DNA of 64,000 nucleotides, taken from positions 62,001 through 126,000 of the forward strand of contig CAIVPZ010000032.1 of NCBI GenBank assembly GCA_903907955.1, given 5' to 3'. Both the position numbers and the translations under genes were made by a program. The stretch comes from an uncultured Acetobacteraceae bacterium. GTDB lineage: Bacteria > Pseudomonadota > Alphaproteobacteria > Acetobacterales > Acetobacteraceae. How positions within the stretch are numbered: the stretch's first letter is position 1; each line of letters opens with the position of its first letter. The notes beneath the pieces were generated by a model, which saw nothing but the letters and a program-made list of their open reading frames with translations, was not told the origin of the DNA and searched no databases. This document shows positions 17,991 through 27,040 of the stretch, piece by piece.

Positions 17991-18908
17991 ATGCGCCCGC
18001 TCGCCATGCTTGCCCTGCTGCTGCTCGCCGCCTGCGCCGAGGCCATCGGCGCGGAGCCGCCCGGCGCGTGCGGCCTGGTCGGGACATCCGTGCTGCCGAT
18101 CACCCGGCTCGGGCCGTTCGTGTCCGTCGAGTCGATGGTCGATGGCGCGCCGGCGCGCATGCTGGTGGATACCGGCGCCGGCAGCACGGTGCTGTCGCTC
18201 GCCGTGGTGCACCGGGCCGGCGCGGCGCTCGACGTGCGCCGGGTGGTGCGCGCCACCGGCATCGGCGGCACCGCCACCTACCCCACCGCCCGCATCAGGC
18301 GCCTGCTGCTGGGCAATATTCCGGTCGAGCCGGCGGTGGTGACCGTCATGCCGACGGTGCCGGTGGCGGACGGCAATATCGGCATGGACATTCTGGGCGA
18401 CGTTGACCTCGACATCGACCTGCCGGAGGGGCGCATTACCCTGCATCGCGGCCGGCTGTGCCCGGATGCCAACCCGCCCTGGGCGGCGGGCGCCACCGAG
18501 TTGCACACCGAGGCGCGCATGCCGCCGCAGTTGCCCGCAACCGCCCGGCCGCGCCAGTTGCTGGCGGCGATACTGCTGGATGGCATGGCGGCGCTGGCGC
18601 AGATCGACACCGGCGCCGGGACCTCGTTCGTGGCGCGCGCCTTCGCCGCCCGGCTCGGCGTGACCGACGCGCAGCTTGCGTCCGGCCCGCCGGTGCGCCT
18701 GGCCGGGCTGTCGCCGGACGGCGCGACCGGGCGGCTCTGGCAGTTCCGCGAGGCGCGGATCGGCACGGAGCGGCTGAACGCGCCGGTCATGGTGGTGGCG
18801 GACCTGCACAACCAGGGCTTCGACGTGCTGCTGGGCATGGATTTCCTGACCGTCCACCGGGTCTGGATGTCCTATGGTGCGCGCCGGATATTCGTGGCGC
18901 CACGGTAA
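17991..18908 (+). CDS. Two-lobed retropepsin-like aspartic protease lipoprotein
   Basis: 305 residues. The signal peptide ends in a lipobox 'LLAAC' (C15), so it is probably a lipoprotein. There are two aspartic protease lobes, each with a D-T-G-A active-site motif: D60 in 'MLVDTGAGSTVLS' and D206 in 'AQIDTGAGTSFVA'. Each lobe also ends in a 'GMDIL' or 'GMDFL' hydrophobic-Gly motif ('NIGMDILGDV', 'VLLGMDFLTV'). Bacterial retropepsin-like proteins are often single-lobed dimers; this one is internally duplicated like pepsin. It would act on envelope proteins. It lies just before tRNA-Val on the other strand. Confidence 0.85.
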   Translation: MRPLAMLALLLLAACAEAIGAEPPGACGLVGTSVLPITRLGPFVSVESMVDGAPARMLVDTGAGSTVLSLAVVHRAGAALDVRRVVRATGIGGTATYPTARIRRLLLGNIPVEPAVVTVMPTVPVADGNIGMDILGDVDLDIDLPEGRITLHRGRLCPDANPPWAAGATELHTEARMPPQLPATARPRQLLAAILLDGMAALAQIDTGAGTSFVARAFAARLGVTDAQLASGPPVRLAGLSPDGATGRLWQFREARIGTERLNAPVMVVADLHNQGFDVLLGMDFLTVHRVWMSYGARRIFVAPR

Positions 18909-18927
18909 CGGCGGTGCTGGCCGGGGG

Positions 18928-19002
18928 TGGTGGGCGCGACAGGGATTGAACCTGTGACCCTTCGCGTGTGAAGCGAATGCTCTCCCGCTGAGCTACGCGC
19001 CC
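18928..19002 (-). tRNA. tRNA-Val (CAC anticodon)
   Basis: The minus strand folds as a complete tRNA with encoded CCA. The acceptor stem GGGCGCG pairs with CGCGCCC. The D arm is 'TAGCTCAGCGGGAGAGC', the anticodon stem TTCGC/GCGAA holds loop TTCACAC (anticodon CAC), and the T arm includes GGTTCAATCCC. It reads GUG valine codons, common in this GC-rich genome. Confidence 0.95.
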
Positions 19003-19145
19003 CCGTCCGGGACGGGCCTCAGGAGATCGGCCCGGACGGGTCTGATAGGTCGGCGCGCTTGGGCATGTCAAGCGCTGCGCCGCGAACGCGCGGCCCCGGG
19101 TCCAGGTCAACGGCCCTGAGGGTGTGGCATGCCGTCAGGCGCGCG

Positions 19146-19249
19146 GTCAGAGCTTGTGAAGCAATCGAACTTGTGAATGAACGCCCGCTGATATCATTGA
19201 TCTTTTTCGGCAGGATCGGCGCGTCGCGGGCATTCATTCACAAACTCTC
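19146..19249 (-). repeat. Family A palindromic repeat, copy A3
   Basis: 104 bp in minus orientation. Its left edge (TGAGAGTTTGTGAATG on the minus strand) forms the TGA of the DJ-1/PfpI gene. The right end GTCAGAGCTTGTGAAGC faces tRNA-Val. Confidence 0.9.
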
Positions 19250-19829
19250 AGCCGTGGCTGATGCGCACCCCCAGCACCTCGATGAATTTGGCCAGCCATG
19301 CCGGATGGGCCGGCCAGGCCGGTGCGGTGACCAGATTGCCATCGGCGATGGCGTCATTGATCGCAATTTCGGCGTAGCGGGCGCCGGCCAGGGTCACTTC
19401 CGGCGCGCAGGCCGGATAGGCCGACACCGTGCGGCCGCCGATGACGCCGGCCGCGGCCAGCAACTGCGCGCCGTGGCAAATCGCGGCGATCGGTTTGTTG
19501 GCGGCGGCGAAGGCGCGGATCAGCGCCAGCACGCCTTCGTTGAGGCGCAGATATTCGGGGGCCCGGCCACCGGGGATGACGAGGCCATCATACTGGTCGG
19601 CGGAAACCGCATCGAAATCGGCATTCAGGCTGAACCGGTGGCCCGGCTTTTCGGTGTAGGTCTGATGCCCCTCGAAGTCGTGGATGGCGGTGGCGACGCT
19701 GTCACCCGCCTGCTTGCCCGGACACACGGCATGCACCGTCAGACCGACCACCTGAAGTGCCTGGAACGGCACCATGACCTCGTAGTCCTCGACAAAGTCG
19801 CCGACGATCATCAGGAGTTTCTTGGCCAA
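19248..19829 (-). CDS. DJ-1/PfpI family protein
   Basis: 193 residues from a TTG at 19829, chosen because GGAGGAAAC lies just upstream and the protein then begins '[20 protein letters not shown]' like its relatives. An ATG 21 codons earlier gives an unlikely Arg-rich start. The nucleophile elbow '[14 protein letters not shown]' has the conserved Cys-His of this family, and the acidic partner sits in the early 'DFVEDYE' region. Members include glyoxalase III/deglycase-type and protease-like stress proteins; the substrate is uncertain. Its stop codon comes from repeat A3. Confidence 0.87.
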   Translation of the reverse strand: MAKKLLMIVGDFVEDYEVMVPFQALQVVGLTVHAVCPGKQAGDSVATAIHDFEGHQTYTEKPGHRFSLNADFDAVSADQYDGLVIPGGRAPEYLRLNEGVLALIRAFAAANKPIAAICHGAQLLAAAGVIGGRTVSAYPACAPEVTLAGARYAEIAINDAIADGNLVTAPAWPAHPAWLAKFIEVLGVRISHG

Positions 19830-19995
19830 AACGGTTTCCTCCGGTTGGATGGTGGCGAAACGAGTGGACGCTTCCCGTCGCAGGCGAAACATCCTAGCGG
19901 CCGCACGGACCCCCGGTCAAAGGCAAGGCGGCGGTCGCCGTTGCCGGCACCCGTGTTGACAGCGCTGGCGCCGGGCACCTATCCGGGGTGTCATC

Positions 19996-20193
19996 GCGGT
20001 GCCGGCATCCCCAGGGATGGACGGTCCAAGGGGGAATGCTGTGCCTTCGAGCGTGCCTGCGCCCGGCGACCATGCCGGGGCTGATCCCGTGACCGCGCGC
20101 GGCAAGCCGCTGTCGAACAACTGTCACTGGTGCGAACCGGCAGCTTCAGGGCACCACGGCTTCACTGCCCCGCACGCCAGGAGACCTGCCACG
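19996..20193 (+). promoter_or_regulatory. Cobalamin (B12) riboswitch
   Basis: Several conserved cobalamin-aptamer blocks occur in order: 5' GGTGCC near 19999, AAGGGGGAAT near 20028, a GC-rich P4-P6 region, the B12-box-like CACTGGTGCGAACCGGCAG (about 20126-20145), and the 3' end GCCAGGAGACCTGCC (about 20176-20190). The CACTG box is degenerate. Adenosylcobalamin binding would be expected to switch off the downstream OprB-type porin. The mechanism (translation or termination) is not evident. Confidence 0.72.
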
Positions 20194-20241
20194 GTGGCCA
20201 TACGTCCTCGGGCAGAGCGTTCCGGGCATTGCGTCAGCCCG

Positions 20242-21573
20242 ATGCGTGGGGTTCTCCTGCTGGTCGCGCCGCTGGTGTGCTGGTCGGTTGCGGCGGCGGC
20301 GGACGATGCTGCACCGCCGGATGATGCCGCCCCCCAGCAATGGGCCATCCATGGCCAGACCACCACCGTCTGGGGGTATCAGCCGGCGTTCCGCTCCAGC
20401 TATCAGGGCGCCCACAGCCTGCCGGCGGCGGCGAATGGCCGCGAAACATTCGATCTCACGCTCGCCGGTGGCGTGCGTCCGTGGCAAGGCGCGGAGCTCT
20501 GGATCAGTCCGGAGATCGACCAGGGCTTCGGGGTGGGCAACGGCCTCGGGGTCGCCGGCTATATCAGCGGCGAGGCCTATAAGCTCGGGGCGGTTGACCC
20601 GTATGGCCGCCTGGCGCGCGCATTCTTCCGCCAGACCTTCGATCTGGGGGGCGCGAGCGAGAAGGTCGACCCTGACCTGACCCAGCTTGGCGGCATGGAA
20701 ACGGCCGACCGCCTGATGATCACCATCGGCAAGTTCGCCGTCACCGACATCTTCGACACCAACGACTATGCGCATGACCCGCGCGGCGACTTCCTGAACT
20801 GGGCGATCCTTGACCTGGGGGCCTTCGACTACGCGGCGGATGCATGGGGCACGACCTACGGCGCCGCGGCGGAGTGGTACCAGGGGCGATGGACCGCCAG
20901 GGTCGGCGCCTTCGACCTGACCAACGTGCCGAACAGCTCCTTCCTCAATGTGCCGCTGCTGCAGCAGAACCAGTATGTCGCGGAACTGGAGGAGCGGCAT
21001 ACGCTGTGGGATCAGCCCGGCAAGCTCAAGGTCCTCTATTGGATGACGTTCGGCAATCTCGGCACCTACAACGCTGCGGTGGCGCTGGGTACGGCGACCG
21101 GCCAGACGCCGGTGACCGGCGACGTGCGCCACTGGCAGAGCAAGTATGGCGTGGGGTTCAACCTGGAACAGCGGATCGCCGGCGATCTTGGCATGTTCGC
21201 CCGCGCCGGCTGGTCGCAGGGGAGCGTGGAGGAGGTCGATTTCACCGACATCAACCAGTCGGTGTCGATCGGCCTGTCGCTGGCCGGCACGCGCTGGGGG
21301 CGGCCGGCCGATACGGTGGGGCTGGCCGGTGTGGTCAATCAGATTTCCCATGCGGGCAAACAATATCTGGCTGCCGGCGGCCTGGGCGGGATCATCGGCG
21401 ACGGCCAGTTGCCGAAGGCGGGTCCCGAGCAGATTCTTGAGACGTATTACCGCTTTGCCGCGTTCAGCTTTGCCCATGTCGCGGCCGATTATCAGTTCGT
21501 CAACAATCCGGCCTATAACCGCCAGCGCGGCCCCGTCTCCGTGTTCGCACTGCGGGTGCATGCCGGGTTCTGA
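20242..21573 (+). CDS. OprB-family outer-membrane porin under a B12 riboswitch
   Basis: 443 residues with a signal peptide ('MRGVLLLVAPLVCWSVAAAA'). The beta-barrel follows the carbohydrate-selective porin OprB pattern: 'IHGQTTTVWGYQPAFRSSY', 'RLARAFFRQTFDLGG', 'DRLMITIGKFAVTDIFDTN', 'DPRGDFLNWAILDLGAFDYA' and a C-terminal aromatic 'FALRVHAGF'. A GTG at 20194, right after the aptamer and behind AGGAGA, is an alternative start. The riboswitch and the adjacent NiCoT and nikR genes suggest it passes cobalt, nickel or a cobalamin precursor rather than sugar; this is inferred. Its 3' end overlaps the NiCoT gene. Confidence 0.87.
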   Translation: MRGVLLLVAPLVCWSVAAAADDAAPPDDAAPQQWAIHGQTTTVWGYQPAFRSSYQGAHSLPAAANGRETFDLTLAGGVRPWQGAELWISPEIDQGFGVGNGLGVAGYISGEAYKLGAVDPYGRLARAFFRQTFDLGGASEKVDPDLTQLGGMETADRLMITIGKFAVTDIFDTNDYAHDPRGDFLNWAILDLGAFDYAADAWGTTYGAAAEWYQGRWTARVGAFDLTNVPNSSFLNVPLLQQNQYVAELEERHTLWDQPGKLKVLYWMTFGNLGTYNAAVALGTATGQTPVTGDVRHWQSKYGVGFNLEQRIAGDLGMFARAGWSQGSVEEVDFTDINQSVSIGLSLAGTRWGRPADTVGLAGVVNQISHAGKQYLAAGGLGGIIGDGQLPKAGPEQILETYYRFAAFSFAHVAADYQFVNNPAYNRQRGPVSVFALRVHAGF

Positions 21574-22640
21574 ATCCAATCCGCCGGTGCTCCGGCCGGG
21601 GCCAGCCGGTGATAGCCCTGCCAGCGATACATGATCGCCGAGACCCCCCAGGCGAGGATGAAAATTCCGATCACGGCAAAGCCGAAGCTGGCCAGATCGT
21701 CCTCCAGCCCGGACACCACCGACCACACGCCGCCTTCCAGGCCGAGTTGCCCGGCCAGCAGGCCGAGCGCCTCGATGCCGCCGATCAGCAGCGCCACCAC
21801 CACGGAAGCCGCGGTGATGGTGAGGTTGTACCAGAGCTTGCGAACCGGGCAGCGCAGCGCCCAGCCGTAGGCGCCCACCATCAGCGCGCTGTCCGCCGTA
21901 TCCACCAGCGCCATGCCGGCGGTGAACAGGGCCGGAAACACCAGGGTCTGCCATGGCGACATGCCGTGCGCCGCCTGCGCCGCGGCGATGCCGAGCAGGC
22001 CGATTTCGGTGGCGGTGTCGAAGCCCAGCCCGAACAGAAAGCCGAGCGGGTACATGTGCCGGCTGCGGGTGACGGCGCGGAACAACGGCCGGCACAGCCG
22101 CGCCAGCATCCCGCCGCCCGCCTGCGCGGCCTCCGCGCCGGCCGCCCCCAGCGTGCCGCCGGCGGCGACCTGGCGGAAGCTGCGCCACACCCGGCCCAGG
22201 ATCACCAGGTTGACCAGCGCGATCAGCAGCAGGAACCCGGCCGAAACCGCGGTGCCGAGCACGCTGCCGATCGCCTTGAAGCCGGCCAGCCGGTCCTGCA
22301 TCGCCGCCGTGGTGGCGGCGATGGCCAGCGAGGCCAGCACGACGACGGTGGAATGGCCGAGCGAGAAGAACAACCCGGCGGCGACCGGCCGCCGGCCTTC
22401 CTGCATGAGCTTGCGCACGACGTTGTCGATGGCGGCGATATGGTCGGCGTCCACGGCGTGGCGCAGGCCGAACACCCAGGCGAGCAGGGCGGTGCCCAGC
22501 AAGGCCGGCCGGTCGGCGAATGCCTGCCAAGCCCAGGCCCAGGCGGCGAGGTTGGCCGCGCTCAGCAGCCCAAGCAGCCAGGCCGGGCGCTGCCACATGC
22601 CGCTGGCCGGGGGACCGGCATCCGCTGTCTGCGTGCCCAT
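21513..22640 (-). CDS. NiCoT-family nickel/cobalt permease
   Basis: 375 residues with about eight TM segments. The signature of the family, 'HAVDADHIAAIDN' in TM2 (metal selection), is present, as are 'FFSLGHSTVVVL', 'LGFLFGLGFDTATEIGLLG' and 'LFTAGMALVDTADSALM'. A His/charged loop lies between. It imports Ni(II) or Co(II) across the inner membrane. The start at 22640 removes 16 atypical residues. It is divergent from nikR (104 bp between starts), suggesting NikR control, and overlaps the porin tail to tail by 61 bp. No clear NikR palindrome was seen. Confidence 0.93.
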   Translation of the reverse strand: MGTQTADAGPPASGMWQRPAWLLGLLSAANLAAWAWAWQAFADRPALLGTALLAWVFGLRHAVDADHIAAIDNVVRKLMQEGRRPVAAGLFFSLGHSTVVVLASLAIAATTAAMQDRLAGFKAIGSVLGTAVSAGFLLLIALVNLVILGRVWRSFRQVAAGGTLGAAGAEAAQAGGGMLARLCRPLFRAVTRSRHMYPLGFLFGLGFDTATEIGLLGIAAAQAAHGMSPWQTLVFPALFTAGMALVDTADSALMVGAYGWALRCPVRKLWYNLTITAASVVVALLIGGIEALGLLAGQLGLEGGVWSVVSGLEDDLASFGFAVIGIFILAWGVSAIMYRWQGYHRLAPAGAPADWIQNPACTRSANTETGPRWRL

Positions 22641-22744
22641 GCTGGCATCATACCTTTCGGCCGCTTCCTCACACAGGATTGCCGCCACCTTTCCTTTCCG
22701 TCAAGACACCTGATACCCAAAGCACCGAACGGGGAGAGGGCGCC

Positions 22745-23203
22745 GTGCAACGGATCACCATCACGATCGATGACGACCTGCTGGACGCGGTTGACGGCTT
22801 GATGGCCCGGCGCGGCTACGCCAGCCGGTCGGAGACGTTCCGCGACATCCTGCGCGACATGATGGACCGGCAGAGCGCCGGCGATCCCGCCGCCGACTGC
22901 ATCGCCGCGTTCAGCTATGTGTTCGATCACGCGACGCGCGACCTGGCCAGCCGGCTGACGCAGGCCCATCACGATCAGCACGATCTGTCGGTCGCCAGCC
23001 TGCACGTGCATCTCGATCACGAGTCCTGCCTGGAGGTGTCGGTGCTGCGCGGCGCGACCGGCAGCGTCACCGCGTTCGCCGACACGCTGGCGACGCAGCG
23101 CGGGGTCCGGCACGCCCATCTGCACCTGATCCCGGTGCGGGTCTCGGCCGCCGACCACGCGCATGGGGAACGGTCAACGGCGCACGGACATCTGCACGCC
23201 TGA
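22745..23203 (+). CDS. nikR: Nickel-responsive regulator NikR
   Basis: 152 residues from a GTG start. The N-terminal ribbon-helix-helix is 'QRITITIDDDLLDAVDGLMA', with 'SRSETFRDILRDMM'. The ACT-like nickel domain has H76, H87, H89 and C95, at exactly the E. coli NikR positions ('HDLSVASLHVHLDHESCLEV'). The C-terminal tail is His-rich ('DHAHGERSTAHGHLHA'), an extra likely metal-binding segment absent from the E. coli protein. It would repress nickel or cobalt uptake when metal is plentiful; the divergent NiCoT gene is the obvious target. Confidence 0.95.
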   Translation: MQRITITIDDDLLDAVDGLMARRGYASRSETFRDILRDMMDRQSAGDPAADCIAAFSYVFDHATRDLASRLTQAHHDQHDLSVASLHVHLDHESCLEVSVLRGATGSVTAFADTLATQRGVRHAHLHLIPVRVSAADHAHGERSTAHGHLHA

Positions 23204-23290
23204 AGTGCGACAGTTGCGCGACGGTGGCATCGTGCTGCGCCCATCTCCGCGCGCGTTTCGCCGCGACGCATTGGACCAGGGAGACCCGGA

Positions 23291-24052
23291 TTGAGCGCCC
23301 TCATTATCGCGACGGTGGTTTTCATCTGCTGCTTCGGCGCGGCGCTGGCGGGCATGGTGCTGCACGTCAAGGTGCCGGACCACCAGCTTGACGGCGACAG
23401 CAAGGAAGTCGTGAAGCTGGTGATGGGCCTGATCGCCACCATGGCCGCCCTGGTGCTCAGCCTGCTCATCGCCTCCGCGAAAAGCTCCTACGACACGCAG
23501 GCGACCGAGCTGCAGCAGATTTCAGCCAACATCGTGCAACTTGACGGGATACTGGAGCTTTATGGTCCGGAAACAAAAGAGATACGGAGTGCGCTCAGAC
23601 AGACTGTGATGGAGGCGGACCAACGCATCTGGCATGCGGACCAGGGCGCGAAAGCAATAATGGACTCGTCCCATATCCGGGATGGCGCCGCCCTGTTCTA
23701 TGCAAAGCTGCATGGCCTCTCCCCGACAAACGGTCAACAGCGCAGCGCAATAGCGTCTGCATTGCAGATCGGATCGGCCCTCGGCCATACCAGAATCCTG
23801 ATGTTTGAGCAATCCGGAGATTCCATTCCATGGCTGTTGGAAGGAATTCTGTTATTCTGGGTGTCGATGCTTTTCATGGGATTCGGTTTGTTTGCGCGCT
23901 CCCATGTCACCATCATCGCGGCCTTCCTGGTTGGCGCGATCTCGGTTGCCAGTGCGACCTTCCTCATATTGGAACTGAGCCAGCCCTATGACGGCATGAT
24001 GCGTCTCTCGGATGCCCCGCTCCGCAGCGCGCTGGCCATCATCGACCAGTAG
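23291..24052 (+). CDS. Membrane protein of the DUF4239 (bestrophin-like) type
   Basis: 253 residues from a TTG with GGGAGA upstream. TM segments occur at about residues 4-25, 45-62, 180-200 and 205-230. Between them is a helical soluble region ('ATELQQISANIVQLDGILEL'). The layout of two N-terminal and two C-terminal TMs matches the DUF4239/bestrophin-like group. The middle (about 23520-24000) is AT-richer than its neighbours. The role is unknown; an ion channel is possible by analogy only. Confidence 0.72.
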   Translation: MSALIIATVVFICCFGAALAGMVLHVKVPDHQLDGDSKEVVKLVMGLIATMAALVLSLLIASAKSSYDTQATELQQISANIVQLDGILELYGPETKEIRSALRQTVMEADQRIWHADQGAKAIMDSSHIRDGAALFYAKLHGLSPTNGQQRSAIASALQIGSALGHTRILMFEQSGDSIPWLLEGILLFWVSMLFMGFGLFARSHVTIIAAFLVGAISVASATFLILELSQPYDGMMRLSDAPLRSALAIIDQ

Positions 24053-24185
24053 TATTGTGGTTTCCTCCACCGCCTGCCGCCGGCGTCACCCGGGCGGCGT
24101 TGCCCAGCCTTGCGCCGCCCCCCGGTTTCACATTCGTGTCACCCGGCACTAGGATGCCGCCCACAGAAACGTGAGGACGCCGCCT

Positions 24186-25550
24186 ATGGACGCGACCGTC
24201 AAGTACCTGCTCGACGAAACCAGGATTCCCAAGGACTGGTACAACATCGTGGCCGACCTGCCACGCGCGCCTGATCCGGCGTTGCATCCGGGCACCCTGC
24301 AGCCGATCGGCCCGGCCGATCTGGCGCCGATCTTCCCGATGGACCTGATTCTGCAGGAGGTCAGCACCGAACGCCATGTGGCGATCCCCGAGCCGGTGCG
24401 CGAAATCTACCGCCAGTGGCGGCCGTCGCCGCTGGTGCGCGCGCGGCGACTGGAAAAGGCGCTGGATACCCCCGCGCGTATCTACTTCAAATACGAAGGC
24501 GTCAGCGCCGCCGGCAGCCACAAGCTGAACACCGCGGTGGCGCAGGCCTTCTACAACCGCGAGGCCGGCATCAGGCGTCTGAGCACCGAAACCGGGGCTG
24601 GCCAGTGGGGCTCCTCGCTCGCCTATGCCGGCGCGCTGTTCGGCCTCGAAGTGCGCGTGTTCATGGTGAAGTCCAGCTTCCACCAGAAGCCGTACCGCAA
24701 GGGGCTGATGGAAACCTGGGGCGCCACCTGCATCGCCAGCCCCAGCAACCAGACCGAGGCCGGGCGCCGCGTGCTCGCCGAGCATCCCGACACTTCGGGC
24801 AGCCTCGGCATCGCGATCAGCGAGGCGGTCGAGATCGCCGCGCAGAACGCCGACACCAACTACGCGCTCGGCTCGGTGCTCAACCATGTGCTGCTGCACC
24901 AGACGATCATCGGCCAGGAAGCGATCGAGCAGTTCGCGCTGGCCGATGACTATCCCGACATCCTGGTCGGCTGCACCGGCGGCGGCTCCAACTTCGCCGG
25001 TCTGGTGTTTCCCTTCCTCGGCGCGCAATTGCGCGGCGGGCGCCGGGTGAAGGCCATCGCCTGCGAGCCGGCCGCCTGTCCGACGCTGACGCGCGGGCCG
25101 TTCGCCTATGATTTCGGCGACACCGGGCATCTGACGCCGCTGGTGCGCATGCACACGCTGGGCTCGGCCTTCATTCCGCCGGGCTTCCATGCCGGCGGCC
25201 TGCGCTACCACGGCATGGCGCCGCTGGTGAGCCTGGTGCAGGAGCTGGGTCTGATCGAATCGCGTGCCTTCAAGCAGACGCCGTGTTTCGAAGCCGGCGT
25301 GCAGTTCTCCCGCAACGAGGGCATCCTGCCGGCGCCGGAGGCCAACCACGCGATCCGCGCGGTGATCGACGAGGCGTTGCGCTGCAAGGAGGAGGGCGTT
25401 TCCCGGGCGATCCTGTTCAACCTGTCCGGGCACGGCCATTTCGACATGCAGGCGTACATCGATTACTTCGCCGGCAAGCTTGAGGACCGCAGCTACGACG
25501 AGGCGGATCTGCAGGCGGCGCTGGCGGAATTGCCGAAGGTCGCAGCCTGA
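24186..25550 (+). CDS. trpB2: TrpB2-type tryptophan synthase beta-like PLP enzyme
   Basis: 454 residues, about 50 longer than TrpB1, with the long N-terminus of the TrpB2 group. The PLP lysine is in '[17 protein letters not shown]'. '[14 protein letters not shown]', '[18 protein letters not shown]' (phosphate loop) and '[15 protein letters not shown]' are typical. TrpB2 makes tryptophan from indole and serine or salvages indole, and works without a tight TrpA partner; no trpA is nearby. The ATG at 24186 is preferred (GAGGA upstream) over a GTG at 24171. It is followed by repeat B3 and panC. Confidence 0.93.
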   Translation: MDATVKYLLDETRIPKDWYNIVADLPRAPDPALHPGTLQPIGPADLAPIFPMDLILQEVSTERHVAIPEPVREIYRQWRPSPLVRARRLEKALDTPARIYFKYEGVSAAGSHKLNTAVAQAFYNREAGIRRLSTETGAGQWGSSLAYAGALFGLEVRVFMVKSSFHQKPYRKGLMETWGATCIASPSNQTEAGRRVLAEHPDTSGSLGIAISEAVEIAAQNADTNYALGSVLNHVLLHQTIIGQEAIEQFALADDYPDILVGCTGGGSNFAGLVFPFLGAQLRGGRRVKAIACEPAACPTLTRGPFAYDFGDTGHLTPLVRMHTLGSAFIPPGFHAGGLRYHGMAPLVSLVQELGLIESRAFKQTPCFEAGVQFSRNEGILPAPEANHAIRAVIDEALRCKEEGVSRAILFNLSGHGHFDMQAYIDYFAGKLEDRSYDEADLQAALAELPKVAA

Positions 25551-25562
25551 ACGCCTGACTTA

Positions 25563-25629
25563 GGGGAATGGGGGGCAGGGGGCCATCGCCCCCTGCCGGG
25601 TCCAGGGCAGCGCCCTGGCCTTCCTTGCT
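25563..25629 (+). repeat. Family B double-hairpin repeat, copy B3
   Basis: Just after the TrpB2 gene. Hairpin 1 is GGCAGGGGGCcatcGCCCCCTGCC (10-bp perfect stem). Hairpin 2 is CCAGGGCAGCGCCCTGG. The first stem differs from the consensus at paired positions in both arms. Confidence 0.9.
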
Positions 25630-25648
25630 TTCTGTTGGAGCCTGTTGA

Positions 25649-26500
25649 ATGATCGTCCGCAGCGTCCATGACCTGCGCAGCGCAGTGCAAGCCTGGCGCA
25701 GGTCAGGCGAGCGCATCGCCCTGGTCCCCACCATGGGCGCGCTGCATGATGGCCATCTGGCGCTGATCCGCCTGGCGGCGCGGTCTTCCGAGCGGGTGAT
25801 CGTGTCGATCTTCGTCAACCCGTTGCAGTTCGGCCCGAACGAGGACCTGTCCAGTTACCCCCGCCGGGAAGCGGTCGACGTCGCGGCGGCGACGCAGGCC
25901 GGCGCGCAACTGGTGTTCGCTCCCACGGTGGCGGACATGTATGCCCCCGGCCATGCCACCACGGTGCATGTCGCCGGCCTCACCGAGGGCCTGTGCGGCG
26001 CGTCTCGTCCCGGCCATTTCGACGGTGTGGCGACGGTGGTGGCCAAGCTGCTGCTGCAGGCGCTGCCGGATGCGGCGTTCTTCGGCGAGAAGGATTACCA
26101 GCAATTGCAGGTCATCCGCCGGATGGTGCGCGACCTCGACATCCCCGTGCGCATCGAGGGCATGCCGACGCTGCGCGAGCCGGACGGGCTGGCGATGTCC
26201 TCGCGCAACGCCTATCTGTCGGCCGACCAGCGGCGCATCGCCCCGGTGCTCGCCGCCACGCTGGGCGAACTGGCGCAGCGTCTGGCCGGCGATGCCGGCG
26301 CGGTGGCGGCGGCAATTGCGGCGGCAAAGGCGCGGCTGCGCGCGGCCGGTTTCGCCGCCATCGACTACCTGGAGGTGTGCGACGCGCAGACGCTGGCGCC
26401 GCTGGCGCGGGTGGAGCGGCCGGCGCGCGCCCTGGCGGCGGTGCGGCTGGGCGGCACAAGGCTGATCGACAACGTTCCGGTGGCGGGGCCAACCGCATGA
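25649..26500 (+). CDS. panC: Pantothenate synthetase
   Basis: 283 residues. It joins pantoate and beta-alanine with ATP in the last step of pantothenate synthesis. Motifs are '[19 protein letters not shown]' (ATP-binding HxGH), '[21 protein letters not shown]', '[17 protein letters not shown]' and '[19 protein letters not shown]'. It is cytosolic. Repeat B3 lies just upstream, and its stop overlaps the start of the YjbQ gene (ATGA). Confidence 0.96.
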   Translation: MIVRSVHDLRSAVQAWRRSGERIALVPTMGALHDGHLALIRLAARSSERVIVSIFVNPLQFGPNEDLSSYPRREAVDVAAATQAGAQLVFAPTVADMYAPGHATTVHVAGLTEGLCGASRPGHFDGVATVVAKLLLQALPDAAFFGEKDYQQLQVIRRMVRDLDIPVRIEGMPTLREPDGLAMSSRNAYLSADQRRIAPVLAATLGELAQRLAGDAGAVAAAIAAAKARLRAAGFAAIDYLEVCDAQTLAPLARVERPARALAAVRLGGTRLIDNVPVAGPTA

Positions 26501-26919
26501 AGTCGCTGACGGAATACCTCACCTTCACGCTGCCCGGGCGGATGGGGTTCGTGAACATCACCGCGCAGCTTGCGCGGCTGGTGACCCGCAGCGCCGTGCA
26601 GGAGGGGCTGCTGCTGTGCAACGCCATGCACATCACCGCCTCGGTGTTCATCAACGACGACGAGCCGGGGCTGCACGAGGACTACCGGCGCTGGCTGGAG
26701 CGGCTGGCGCCGTTCGACGCCTCGCCGCAGACCTACCGCCACAACCGCACCGGCGAGGACAACGCCGATGCGCATATGAAGCGCCAGGTGATGGGCCGCG
26801 AGGTGGTCATCGCCATCACCGCCGGAAAGCTCGATTTCGGCCCCTGGGAGCAGGTGTTCTACGGCGAGTTCGACGGACGCCGGCCGAAGCGGGTGCTGGT
26901 GAAGATCATCGGCGAATAG
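26497..26919 (+). CDS. YjbQ/UPF0047 family protein
   Basis: 140 residues, translationally coupled to panC by an ATGA overlap. The family core is complete: '[20 protein letters not shown]', '[20 protein letters not shown]', '[20 protein letters not shown]' and '[18 protein letters not shown]'. A metal or phosphate site has been seen in homologous structures, and some members can stand in for thiamine phosphate synthase. The physiological role remains open. Confidence 0.92.
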   Translation: MKSLTEYLTFTLPGRMGFVNITAQLARLVTRSAVQEGLLLCNAMHITASVFINDDEPGLHEDYRRWLERLAPFDASPQTYRHNRTGEDNADAHMKRQVMGREVVIAITAGKLDFGPWEQVFYGEFDGRRPKRVLVKIIGE

Positions 26920-27040
26920 CGATGACCGGTTCGGCCGCGAACGCATCCCCTCTGGATGCCGCCCCGCTCCTCCTCTAGTTTCAGAGGAAGCGGTTGGCTG
27001 TGACCAGGCCGTCAAGAAAATCCATTGCGGAGGAAACGCC

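Noticed and set aside
22641-22744. A NikR operator between the NiCoT gene and nikR.
   Set aside because: Half-sites such as TCATAC and TGATACC occur, but no GTATGA-N16-TCATAC palindrome is present.
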